A stretch of 6,911 bases of DNA from an uncultured Clostridia bacterium (lineage in GTDB: Bacteria > Bacillota > Clostridia > Oscillospirales > Oscillospiraceae), in NCBI GenBank assembly GCA_946187475.1, contig CAMHRJ010000122.1:1-6911 (forward strand), written 5' to 3'. A model generated the notes under the pieces. It was given only the letters and a program-made list of their open reading frames with translations. It did no database searches and had not been told where the DNA came from. Both the position numbers and the translations under genes were made by a program. Within the stretch, counting starts at the first letter, position 1, and each line of letters opens with the position of its first letter. Positions 1-5,850 of this stretch are shown here, piece after piece.

Positions 1-1162
1 GCTCCTTGCCCTCGAGGAACTCGAGGCTGGCGCCGCCGCCGGTGGAGATGTGGGTCATCTTGTCGGCGTAGCCCAGCTTCTCGACGGCAGCCGCGCTGTC
101 GCCGCCGCCCACGATGGTAACAGCGCCGGACTCGGCCAGAGCCTTGGCCATGGCCTCGGTGCCCACGGCGAAGGCCGGGAACTCGAAGACGCCCATGGGG
201 CCGTTCCAGACGACGGTGCCGGCGTTCTTCACAGCGTCGGAGAAGAGCTCGATGGTCTTGGGACCGATGTCCATGCCCTCCCAGTCGGCGGGGATGGCGT
301 CGGCGGCCACGGTCTGGCGCTCGGTATCAGCGGCAAATTCCTTGCCAACCACGGTGTCAACAGGCAGGAGCAGCTGCACGCCCTTGTCCTTGGCCTTCTG
401 GATCATGTCCAGAGAATACTGCAGCCAGTCGGCCTCCAGGAGGGAGTTGCCCACCTCATAGCCCAGAGCCTTCTGGAAGGTGTAGCTCATGCCGCCGCCG
501 ATGATGATGGTGTCGGCCTTCTCCAAGAGGTTGTTGATGACGCCGATCTTGCTGGAGACCTTGGCGCCGCCCAGGATGGCCACGAAGGGACGCTTGGGAT
601 CGTCCAGAGCCTTGCCCATGATGGAGAGCTCCTTCTCGATCAGCATGCCGGCATAGGCGGGCAGATAGGCTGCCACGCCGGCAGTGGAGGCGTGGGCGCG
701 GTGCACGGTGCCGAAGGCGTCGGACACGAACAGCTCCGCCATATCGGCCAGAGCCTTGGCGAAATCGGGATCGTTCTTCTCCTCACCGGGATCGAAGCGC
801 AGGTTCTCCAGCAGCATGATCTGGCCGGGCTGGAGAGCAGCGGCCTTGGCCTTGGCGTCGTCACCGATGATATCCTTGGCAAAAATCACGTCCTGGCCCA
901 GCAGCTCAGCCAGACGCACAGCCACGGGAGCCAGCGTCAGGCTCTCCTTCCAGGTGCCCTTGGGCTTGCCCAGGTGAGAGCAGGCGATGACCGCAGCGCC
1001 CTGCTCCAGCAGATACTGGATGGTGGGCAGTGCGGCGACGATGCGCTTATCGCTGGTGATGGCGCCGGTCTCCTTATCCTGCGGGACGTTGAAGTCGCAG
1101 CGCAGAAGGACCTTCTTGCCCTTCAGGTCGGCGTCGAGAACGCTTTTCTTGTTGTAGTTCAT
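1..1162 (-). CDS. pgk: phosphoglycerate kinase, C-terminus cut by window edge
   Basis: Cytoplasmic glycolytic enzyme that transfers phosphate between 1,3-bisphosphoglycerate and ADP, making ATP and 3-phosphoglycerate. The minus-strand frame gives 387 residues with the family's hallmarks in order: RCDFNVP (21-27), a SHLGKPKG substrate loop, LENLRF, DAFGTVHRAHAS, the GGAKVSSKIGV hinge region, WNGPMGVFE, and the nucleotide-site GGGDSAA. It runs off the left edge after SLEFLEGKE; the family usually has about ten more residues. There are two possible in-frame ATGs, at 1168 and 1162. The GGAGG at 1170-1174 lies 7 nt before the second but only 1 nt before the first, so 1162 is chosen. It follows trmL by 30 nt and probably shares its promoter. 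Codons strongly favour C or G in third position, as expected of a highly expressed gene. The identification is secure. Confidence 0.97.
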   Translation of the reverse strand, partial: MNYNKKSVLDADLKGKKVLLRCDFNVPQDKETGAITSDKRIVAALPTIQYLLEQGAAVIACSHLGKPKGTWKESLTLAPVAVRLAELLGQDVIFAKDIIGDDAKAKAAALQPGQIMLLENLRFDPGEEKNDPDFAKALADMAELFVSDAFGTVHRAHASTAGVAAYLPAYAGMLIEKELSIMGKALDDPKRPFVAILGGAKVSSKIGVINNLLEKADTIIIGGGMSYTFQKALGYEVGNSLLEADWLQYSLDMIQKAKDKGVQLLLPVDTVVGKEFAADTERQTVAADAIPADWEGMDIGPKTIELFSDAVKNAGTVVWNGPMGVFEFPAFAVGTEAMAKALAESGAVTIVGGGDSAAAVEKLGYADKMTHISTGGGASLEFLEGKE

Positions 1163-1169
1163 GTTCATT

Positions 1170-1174
1170 CCTCC
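1170..1174 (-). promoter_or_regulatory. pgk ribosome binding site
   Basis: GGAGG on the minus strand, with a 7-nt spacer to the ATG at 1162. It settles the start against the nearby upstream ATG at 1168, which would leave only one base of spacing. Confidence 0.85.
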
Positions 1175-1192
1175 TAAAAAGAATATACGAAA

Positions 1193-1681
1193 TTAATGTT
1201 GCCCTGCCGTTTCGAGATATAACCCGCTGAGCTTCTGCTGCTGGCGGAGGGTCTCATAGGTCAGGATGGCGGCAGTGTTGGAGAGGTTCAAGCTCCGCGC
1301 GCCCTGCCGCATGGGAAGGCGCAGACAGCGGTCTGCGTATTTTTCCCGCAGCCACTCCGGCAGGCCCTTGGTCTCCTTGCCGAACATGAGCGTCACATGC
1401 TCGCCGGAGAGGTCTGCTTCGGTGTAGCTGTACTTGGCCTTGGTGCTCAGAAGCCAGAGATCGTCATCGCCGTTTTTTGCAAAGTATTCATCCAGATTCT
1501 CATACACCAGCACCTCCACCAGATGCCAGTAATCCAGTCCGGCCCGCTTGACGGCCTTGTCGGAAATGTCAAAGCCCAGGGGCTTGATCAGATGGAGCCG
1601 CGCCCCCGTGCAGGCACAGGTGCGGGCGATGGCCCCGGTGTTGTTGGGAATCTCCGGTTCCACGAGTACAATGTCGATCAT
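1193..1681 (-). CDS. trmL: tRNA (cytidine/uridine-34 2'-O)-methyltransferase TrmL
   Basis: SPOUT-class (SpoU/TrmH family) methyltransferase, 162 residues; E. coli TrmL (YibK) is of similar length. The family methylates the ribose 2'-OH of the wobble nucleotide in certain leucine tRNAs, using S-adenosylmethionine held in a trefoil knot. Visible motifs are EPEIPNNTGAIARTCA near the N-terminus (motif 1), LIKPLGF, then GKETKGLP and LRLPMRQGARSLNLSN (motifs 2 and 3, the cofactor knot). There is no extra RNA-binding domain, as is typical of TrmL. The frame stays open upstream to a TTG at 1708, but the conserved protein begins at MIDIVLVEPEIPNNTG, and AGGAAG just upstream of ATG 1681 fits as its ribosome site. 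It is the first gene of the unit that continues into pgk. Naming is by motif; another small SpoU-type enzyme is unlikely. Confidence 0.93.
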   Translation of the reverse strand: MIDIVLVEPEIPNNTGAIARTCACTGARLHLIKPLGFDISDKAVKRAGLDYWHLVEVLVYENLDEYFAKNGDDDLWLLSTKAKYSYTEADLSGEHVTLMFGKETKGLPEWLREKYADRCLRLPMRQGARSLNLSNTAAILTYETLRQQQKLSGLYLETAGQH

Positions 1682-1729
1682 AGCTGCTTCCTTCCGGCGC
1701 AGGAACAATCTTCCTGAAGCGCCATACTT

Positions 1730-1758
1730 ATTGTATAACGGAATGAGTTAAATTTCAA
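1730..1758 (-). promoter_or_regulatory. sigma-A promoter for trmL-pgk
   Basis: On the minus strand, TTGAAA (1758-1753) and TACAAT (1735-1730) are separated by 17 nt, each hexamer one mismatch from consensus. Transcription would begin near 1723, leaving a leader of about 40 nt before the trmL ATG at 1681. This would also place the alternative TTG start at 1708 only about 15 nt into the message. Confidence 0.75.
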
Positions 1759-1809
1759 TCAATTTCCTTCGCGCGGGGATAGAATTTTTCCCTTTTTCGC
1801 CTGAAAAGA

Positions 1810-1838
1810 TTGCACATCTTGCCAAAATTCGTTATAAT
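1810..1838 (+). promoter_or_regulatory. sigma-A promoter for the radical SAM gene
   Basis: TTGCAC (1810-1815) and a perfect TATAAT (1833-1838) are separated by 17 nt. Transcription is expected near 1845, about 27 nt before the GTG start at 1872. It stands back to back with the trmL promoter; the two -35 boxes are 51 bp apart in AT-richer DNA. Confidence 0.82.
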
Positions 1839-1859
1839 CGACCCAAGAGATTGTGGATT

Positions 1860-1866
1860 GAGGTGA
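1860..1866 (+). promoter_or_regulatory. ribosome binding site choosing a GTG start
   Basis: GAGGTGA matches seven bases of the anti-Shine-Dalgarno complement and sits 5 nt before the GTG at 1872. The longer TTG start at 1851 has no comparable site and would lie only about 6 nt from the expected transcription start. Confidence 0.75.
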
Positions 1867-1871
1867 CAGGG

Positions 1872-2774
1872 GTGTCCAAATGTTACCTGTGTCCCCGCGG
1901 ATGCGGCGCCGAACGTGACGCCGACAGAGTGGGGTTCTGCGGTGTGCCACAGGAGCCGGTGGCAGCAAGAGCCGCGCCCCACTTCGGCGAGGAGCCCTGC
2001 ATTTCCGGTGAGCGCGGCAGCGGCGCGGTGTTTTTCGCCGGGTGTACCCTGCGCTGCGTGTTCTGTCAGAACTATGGCCTCAGCCGGGCGAAGCAGGGCG
2101 TGCCGATCACGGTGCCTCGCCTGCGGGAGATCTTTCTGGAGCTGCGCGATCAGGGGGTGCACAACATCAATCTGGTCACCGCCAGTCATTACGTGCCTCA
2201 GGTGGCAGAGGCGCTCTCCGGTCTGGAGCTGGGGATTCCCGTGGTGTGGAACTCCTCCGGGTATGAAAAGGCGGATACCCTGAAATTGCTGGAGGGGCTG
2301 GTGCAGGTGTACCTGCCGGATTTGAAGTATCTGGACGGTGCCCTTGCCGGGAACTACTCCGCCGCGCCGGATTACCCTGAAGTCGCCACCGCCGCCATAA
2401 AAGAGATGTTCCGTCAGACCGGGCCGTTCCGGTTTGACGAGGACGGGATGCTGCAGAGCGGCGTTTTGATTCGGCATCTGATTCTGCCGGGACAGGCAGA
2501 AAACAGCAAGCGCGTCATCGATTGGGTGTCCGAGCAATTCGAGCCTGACGATGTGCTCTTCAGTCTCATGAGCCAGTACACACCCATGGGCGATCTGACC
2601 CGGTTTCCGGAGCTGAAGCGCAGGGTCTCCCCTGCCGAAAATGATGAAGTCTATCAGCATCTGATGGACAGCAGCATCGAAAACGGATTCTTTCAGGAAC
2701 TGGAAGCCGCTACCACGGACATGATCCCGCGCTTTGACGGCACGGGTGTCACGCCACTAAAAAACGATGAATAA
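1872..2774 (+). CDS. PflX-like radical SAM protein (COG1313 type)
   Basis: A 300-residue radical SAM protein related to pyruvate-formate-lyase activating enzymes. The reaction and substrate of this subfamily are not established to my knowledge. The 4Fe-4S/SAM motif CxxxCxxC is C58, C62 and C65 (GCTLRCVFCQNYGLS). A conserved N-terminal cysteine group comes before it (C4, C7, C11 and C23 in KCYLCPRGCG...GFCG) and may bind metal. Family-like stretches follow: EEPCISGERGSG, HNINLVTASHYVP, VWNSSGYEK, YLPDLKY, VLIRHLILPG, LMSQYTP and ENGFFQELEAA. Length fits the PflX-like family. The start is the GTG at 1872, supported by GAGGTGA upstream; the frame is open to a TTG at 1851. The last 8 nt overlap the next gene. 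No glycyl-radical enzyme, the usual partner of true activases, is seen in the window. The family call is firm; the function is open. Confidence 0.9.
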   Translation: MSKCYLCPRGCGAERDADRVGFCGVPQEPVAARAAPHFGEEPCISGERGSGAVFFAGCTLRCVFCQNYGLSRAKQGVPITVPRLREIFLELRDQGVHNINLVTASHYVPQVAEALSGLELGIPVVWNSSGYEKADTLKLLEGLVQVYLPDLKYLDGALAGNYSAAPDYPEVATAAIKEMFRQTGPFRFDEDGMLQSGVLIRHLILPGQAENSKRVIDWVSEQFEPDDVLFSLMSQYTPMGDLTRFPELKRRVSPAENDEVYQHLMDSSIENGFFQELEAATTDMIPRFDGTGVTPLKNDE

Positions 2775-3066
2775 AAAACAGAAAACAACACTGGTTATCT
2801 GCATCATTCTGGCGGCGATCGTCTATGTCATCGCCCGGGGGTTCTCTGTTTCCCACATCCTGGAGCATGGGACAAAGATCACCACCTTTCCCGATCTGCT
2901 GCGTGTCATGGGGTTTTCCATGATCCTCGGCGTACTATTCATCATCATGAGCAGGTGCGTTCCGAAGGCCACCTACAAGACCGTGCATTTCATTCTCGCA
3001 TTCATCGGCTGGTGGAATGTCATCGGTTCCATTGCGGCAATTCTACTCTCACCGATTTTATTATAA
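2767..3066 (+). CDS. small three-helix membrane protein, unknown function
   Basis: A 99-residue hydrophobic protein that I do not recognise. A lysine-rich N-terminus (MNKKQK) is followed by three likely membrane helices, at about residues 8-24, 44-62 and 73-97, with a short polar loop at 26-42 and a basic loop at 63-72. By the positive-inside rule the N-terminus is probably cytoplasmic. The C-terminus ends directly in the third helix (SPILL), with no tail. The ATG lies inside the end of the radical SAM gene (overlap ATGAATAA), and no clear ribosome site precedes it, so translation probably depends on ribosomes finishing the upstream gene. Codon use is less GC-biased than in the flanking genes. 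No catalytic motif is visible. It is considered real because of its position, start overlap and consistent membrane pattern. Confidence 0.75.
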   Translation: MNKKQKTTLVICIILAAIVYVIARGFSVSHILEHGTKITTFPDLLRVMGFSMILGVLFIIMSRCVPKATYKTVHFILAFIGWWNVIGSIAAILLSPILL

Positions 3067-3067
3067 T
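3062..3067 (+). promoter_or_regulatory. possible -10 box of an internal promoter
   Basis: A perfect TATAAT overlaps the stop codon of the small membrane protein and lies 27 nt before the flavoenzyme ATG. The best -35 candidate (TTCTAC, 3041-3046) is poor and only 15 nt away, so this is tentative. It would let the flavoenzyme be expressed separately from the two genes upstream. Confidence 0.4.
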
Positions 3068-3094
3068 TAAAAACTATTTTGGAGGTATTAACCA

Positions 3095-4120
3095 ATGGAT
3101 TACAAGGAAATTCTGGACAGCGCGCGCGGACAGATCGGCCCCTTCTGCAAGGTATGTCCCGTCTGCAACGGCAAGGCCTGCGGCAACACTGTTCCCGGCC
3201 CCGGCGCCAAAGGGCCCGGCAGCGTATTTCAGCGCAACTTCGACAAGTGGCAGGAAATCTGCGTGAACATGGACACCATCTGTGAGAACGTGCCTGTGGA
3301 CACCACCGTGGAGATCTTCGGCAAGCAGTACAAATATCCCTTCTTCGCCGCCCCCGTGGGCGCCATGAAGCTCCACTACGGCGACAAGTATGACGATCTG
3401 GCCTACAACCAGATCCTCGTCCCCGCCTGCGCTCAGGCCGGCATCGCCGCCTTCACCGGCGACGGTCAGAACCCCGCGGTGTTCGACGGCGCCATCGCCG
3501 CCATCAAAGACGCCGGCGGCGCGGGCGTACCCACCATCAAGCCCTGGCACACCGATCTGGTGAAGGAAAAGCTGGACAAGGCCAAGACCTCCGGCTGCCA
3601 CTTCATCGCCATGGACATCGACGCGGCGGGTCTCCCCTTCCTGAAGAATCTGACGCCTCCCGCCGGCAGCAAGACCGTGGAGGAGTTGAAGGAAATCACG
3701 GACTATGCGGGCGTTCCCTTCGTGGTCAAGGGCGTCATGACCATCCGCGGCGCCGAGAAGGCCGCCAAGGCCGGCGCCAAGGGCATCGTGGTCTCCAACC
3801 ACGGCGGCCGCGTGCTGGGCCAGACGCCTTCCACCGCCGAAGTGCTCCCGGGCATCAAGGACGCCGTGGGCGACGACATGACCATCTTCGTGGACGGCGG
3901 CATCCGCTCCGGCACGGACATCTTCAAGGCCATTGCGCTGGGCGCGGACGCGGTGTTGATCGGTCGCCCCTTCGTCACCATGGTCTACGGCGGCGGCGCC
4001 GAGGGCGTGCAGGTGTACGTAGAGAAGCTGGGCGCAGAGCTGAAGGACACCATGGCCATGTGCGGCGTGCACAAGCTCAGTGAGATCACCCGCGACTGCG
4101 TGACCTGCTACGAGATTTGA
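3095..4120 (+). CDS. FMN-dependent alpha-hydroxyacid oxidase/dehydrogenase, cysteine-rich variant
   Basis: A 341-residue TIM-barrel flavoprotein of the lactate/glycolate oxidase superfamily, which oxidises 2-hydroxyacids to 2-oxoacids. Family residues are clear: FMN-binding APVGAM (86-91), Lys212 in VVKGVMT, catalytic His236 and substrate-carboxylate Arg239 in SNHGGR, and phosphate-site DGGIRSGTD (267-275) and IGRP (289-292). The Lys-to-His (24) and His-to-Arg (3) spacings match spinach glycolate oxidase. The usual N-terminal segment with its active-site tyrosine is not recognisable. In its place is a cysteine cluster, C18, C21, C24 and C29, then a glycine/proline-rich stretch. The C-terminus carries a further CxxC (C335, C338). 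It starts at ATG 3095 with GGAGGT 8 nt upstream. Codon bias is strong, suggesting high expression. The exact substrate, and whether oxygen or another acceptor is used, cannot be told. No signal peptide; cytoplasmic. Confidence 0.9.
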   Translation: MDYKEILDSARGQIGPFCKVCPVCNGKACGNTVPGPGAKGPGSVFQRNFDKWQEICVNMDTICENVPVDTTVEIFGKQYKYPFFAAPVGAMKLHYGDKYDDLAYNQILVPACAQAGIAAFTGDGQNPAVFDGAIAAIKDAGGAGVPTIKPWHTDLVKEKLDKAKTSGCHFIAMDIDAAGLPFLKNLTPPAGSKTVEELKEITDYAGVPFVVKGVMTIRGAEKAAKAGAKGIVVSNHGGRVLGQTPSTAEVLPGIKDAVGDDMTIFVDGGIRSGTDIFKAIALGADAVLIGRPFVTMVYGGGAEGVQVYVEKLGAELKDTMAMCGVHKLSEITRDCVTCYEI

Positions 4121-4151
4121 ACAAATCTTAAACTTTGTGAATTTTTAAAAT

Positions 4152-4184
4152 GGCGCGGAACTTTTCCGGTTCCGTGTCGTTTTT
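4152..4184 (+). terminator. rho-independent terminator after the flavoenzyme gene
   Basis: The arms 4152-4161 and 4169-4178 form a 10-bp stem, including two G-U pairs, around a 7-nt loop. A single G and a run of five T (4180-4184) follow. It sits 31 nt after the flavoenzyme stop codon. Confidence 0.88.
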
Positions 4185-4217
4185 ATGCATGTAAGCCAAA
4201 ACATGGAGGACAAAGAT

Positions 4218-4730
4218 ATGAAAAGAATCTGGATTTTATTTCTCGTCGCAGCTCTGGCGGTCTCCGTCATGGCCTGCGGCAAAACCGAAGACGTTCCCTC
4301 TGGCAGCGCAGAGCAGACGCAGATGGCAAATCCCTGGACCGATCATGAATCTCTGGACGCCGCCTGCGAGGCTGCGGACATGGACCTTGCGGTGCCGGAT
4401 ACCTTTTTCAGCGAGGATACGGTGCTCTATCGCACCCTGGACCAGGACATCGTGGAGGTCCAGTATGTGAGCGCTGAGGAAGAGACCCTGACCATCCGCA
4501 AGGGCGCCACCGAGGCCGACATCAGCGGCGATTCCACCGTCTACGACTACGCCGGCGAGGTCACGGTCAGCGACATTCCAGTCACCGTCAAGGGCATGAA
4601 CGACGCGGAGCTCTTCGCCGCTTCCTGGGTGCAGGACGGGCACTTCTATTATGTGGTCAGCACCATCGTGATTCCCGCGGACGCCATGCTGGACACCATC
4701 GGTCAGATCATTGCCCTGAACGTTAAATAA
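4218..4730 (+). CDS. small secreted lipoprotein, possibly DUF4367-like
   Basis: A 170-residue protein with a lipoprotein signal peptide: basic MKR, a hydrophobic core (IWILFLVAALAV), and the lipobox VMAC with the lipidated Cys20. It should be anchored on the outer face of the cytoplasmic membrane. A short polar linker leads to a soluble domain (about 38-170) rich in alternating beta-strand pattern. Its stretch VQYVSAEEETLTIRKG...DISGDSTVYDY resembles the DUF4367-type domain of Firmicute surface proteins; this match is from memory and tentative. The frame opens at 4185, but ATG 4218 has GGAGG (4205-4209) 8 nt upstream and begins the signal peptide, so it is preferred. It lies between two terminators. 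No convincing promoter is visible in the 33 nt before it, so it may depend on partial readthrough or on a weak promoter overlapping the upstream hairpin. Function unknown. Confidence 0.85.
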   Translation: MKRIWILFLVAALAVSVMACGKTEDVPSGSAEQTQMANPWTDHESLDAACEAADMDLAVPDTFFSEDTVLYRTLDQDIVEVQYVSAEEETLTIRKGATEADISGDSTVYDYAGEVTVSDIPVTVKGMNDAELFAASWVQDGHFYYVVSTIVIPADAMLDTIGQIIALNVK

Positions 4731-4788
4731 CCGCCTTCCATTTCTCACCTCTCTCCCCCTATAAATCCCCCCAAATGCCCACGCAAAA

Positions 4789-4830
4789 GCCGCAGCCGCT
4801 CTGGTTTCAGAGCGGCTGCGGTGATTTTTA
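4789..4830. terminator. bidirectional terminator between convergent genes
   Basis: A perfect 14-bp inverted repeat (4790-4803 with 4808-4821) closes a GTTT loop. On the plus strand the tail ATTTTTA ends the lipoprotein transcript. On the minus strand the hairpin begins a few bases after the stop codon of the transglutaminase-like gene and is followed by CTTTTG, so it can serve both directions. The plus-strand T-run overlaps that stop codon (4828-4830). Confidence 0.92.
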
Positions 4831-5850
4831 TTGCACGTCCTCGCCGGCGTCGTCGTTTTGGACGACGGTGGGAGCGTTGGGCGTAAAGCGGGTATAGAGC
4901 ACCGCCTGGGGCCAGTTGACGCGGATCTCCACGCCGGTGTTCCGTGCCGCAGCGGTCTGCTCGATCAGGGCGCAGAGCTCCGAAAGGGTCTCTCGCGTGA
5001 GATAGCCGCCGCGCCAGTGGAAAATGTAATCGGCCTTCTTCTTTTTGATAGCCTGATCGATGCGCTTCTGCACGTCTTCAAGCTTGGTGAAAGAGCGCTT
5101 CTGCTCCAGATAGCCGAATCGTTTGCCGTCGGTGCACGCCGGCGCGCCGTAGAGCAGCGCCCGGTGATCCCGGAAGATCTTATCATCATTCAGAAGATAG
5201 TAATCGTAGCGGTGGAAGCCGCATTTCTTCGTGAGGGTATTGTCGAAGGTGGCGTCCAGGTGGTAGTACTTCCCCGCCAGCTGGACGATGTTCCAGGCAT
5301 GGAGGTATTTCCCGCCGTTCAGACGGTCCCGGTCGCTGATGGGGATCATACAGGGCACGTCCAGGGTATCGCAGAGGAGCTTCACGGTCTTGGCGATGCC
5401 CTCGCAGACGCCCACGCCATTGGTCATGGGGCCGATGATTTCGTGGGAATAAGGCTTTTCCAGCTTGTCGTAGCGGACGTTTTCCAGAATAAAATCGTGG
5501 ACATAGCGCACCTTCCCGGCTTCGTCCAGCTCCCGGGCCGGACGGCACAGCCGCTCCAGCCGGGCGGAAAGAGCCTTCTGGTGCTCCTTGACCTTATCCT
5601 TGCGGAACATGTATTCCGGCACGAACTCCCAGCTCTCCGCGCCGGAATAACCGCGGCAGTTGAAGCTGACCGCCCAGAAGATCTCCGGGTGGTCCAGCCG
5701 GAGCTGGAAGAAGATCGTGCTGAGAGTATCCACCTCGCACTTGGGGATGCGGATGGCGGGCGAAAGCTCCCGCAGGCCCACCAGCAGCCGATGGTAGACC
5801 TCCTGCTGGTCGGCGGGCATATGCCGGTAATAATACTGCCAGGCGCTCAT
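4828..5850 (-). CDS. transglutaminase-like cysteine protease-fold protein
   Basis: A 340-residue protein with a transglutaminase-like core in its middle. The catalytic triad is visible as Cys149 (NGVGVCEGIAKTVKLL), His184 (YLHAWNIVQL) and Asp199 (YYHLDATFD), in the order and spacing of the superfamily. Bacterial members may be proteases, amidases or protein cross-linkers; the substrate here is unknown. An N-terminal part (1-110) of about 110 residues contains the pattern WEFVPEYMFRKD. The C-terminal part (about 240-325) carries a lysine-rich stretch (IKKKKADYIFHWRGGYL). There is no signal peptide or membrane helix, so the protein should be cytoplasmic, whereas many transglutaminase-like proteins are surface exposed. 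The start ATG overlaps the stop of the AraC-type gene as ATGA, and GGGAGG lies 8 nt upstream. Expression is therefore likely coupled to the regulator. A shared terminator follows at once. Confidence 0.88.
   Translation of the reverse strand: MSAWQYYYRHMPADQQEVYHRLLVGLRELSPAIRIPKCEVDTLSTIFFQLRLDHPEIFWAVSFNCRGYSGAESWEFVPEYMFRKDKVKEHQKALSARLERLCRPARELDEAGKVRYVHDFILENVRYDKLEKPYSHEIIGPMTNGVGVCEGIAKTVKLLCDTLDVPCMIPISDRDRLNGGKYLHAWNIVQLAGKYYHLDATFDNTLTKKCGFHRYDYYLLNDDKIFRDHRALLYGAPACTDGKRFGYLEQKRSFTKLEDVQKRIDQAIKKKKADYIFHWRGGYLTRETLSELCALIEQTAAARNTGVEIRVNWPQAVLYTRFTPNAPTVVQNDDAGEDVQ

Noticed and set aside
50..1177. Long open frame on the plus strand opposite pgk (375 residues)
   Set aside because: It is antisense to an unmistakable pgk. 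Its low-complexity G/H/A/L-rich translation is the typical shadow of C/G-ending codons read on the other strand.
1682..1708. TTG-initiated nine-residue extension of TrmL
   Set aside because: The conserved family start is at 1681 with its own ribosome site; the TTG has an AGGA only about 3 nt away and lies close to the expected transcription start.
1701..1715. Short hairpin AGGAA/TTCCT in the trmL leader
   Set aside because: Only five base pairs and no T-run or switch-like structure; not enough to call an attenuator or riboswitch.
1755..2660. 301-residue minus-strand open frame opposite the radical SAM gene
   Set aside because: The plus strand encodes clear radical SAM motifs. The minus frame has no motif and ends inside the divergent promoter region.
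3074..4072. 332-residue minus-strand open frame opposite the flavoenzyme gene
   Set aside because: Antisense shadow of a strongly codon-biased gene, with G/A/H/V-rich composition and no recognisable motif.
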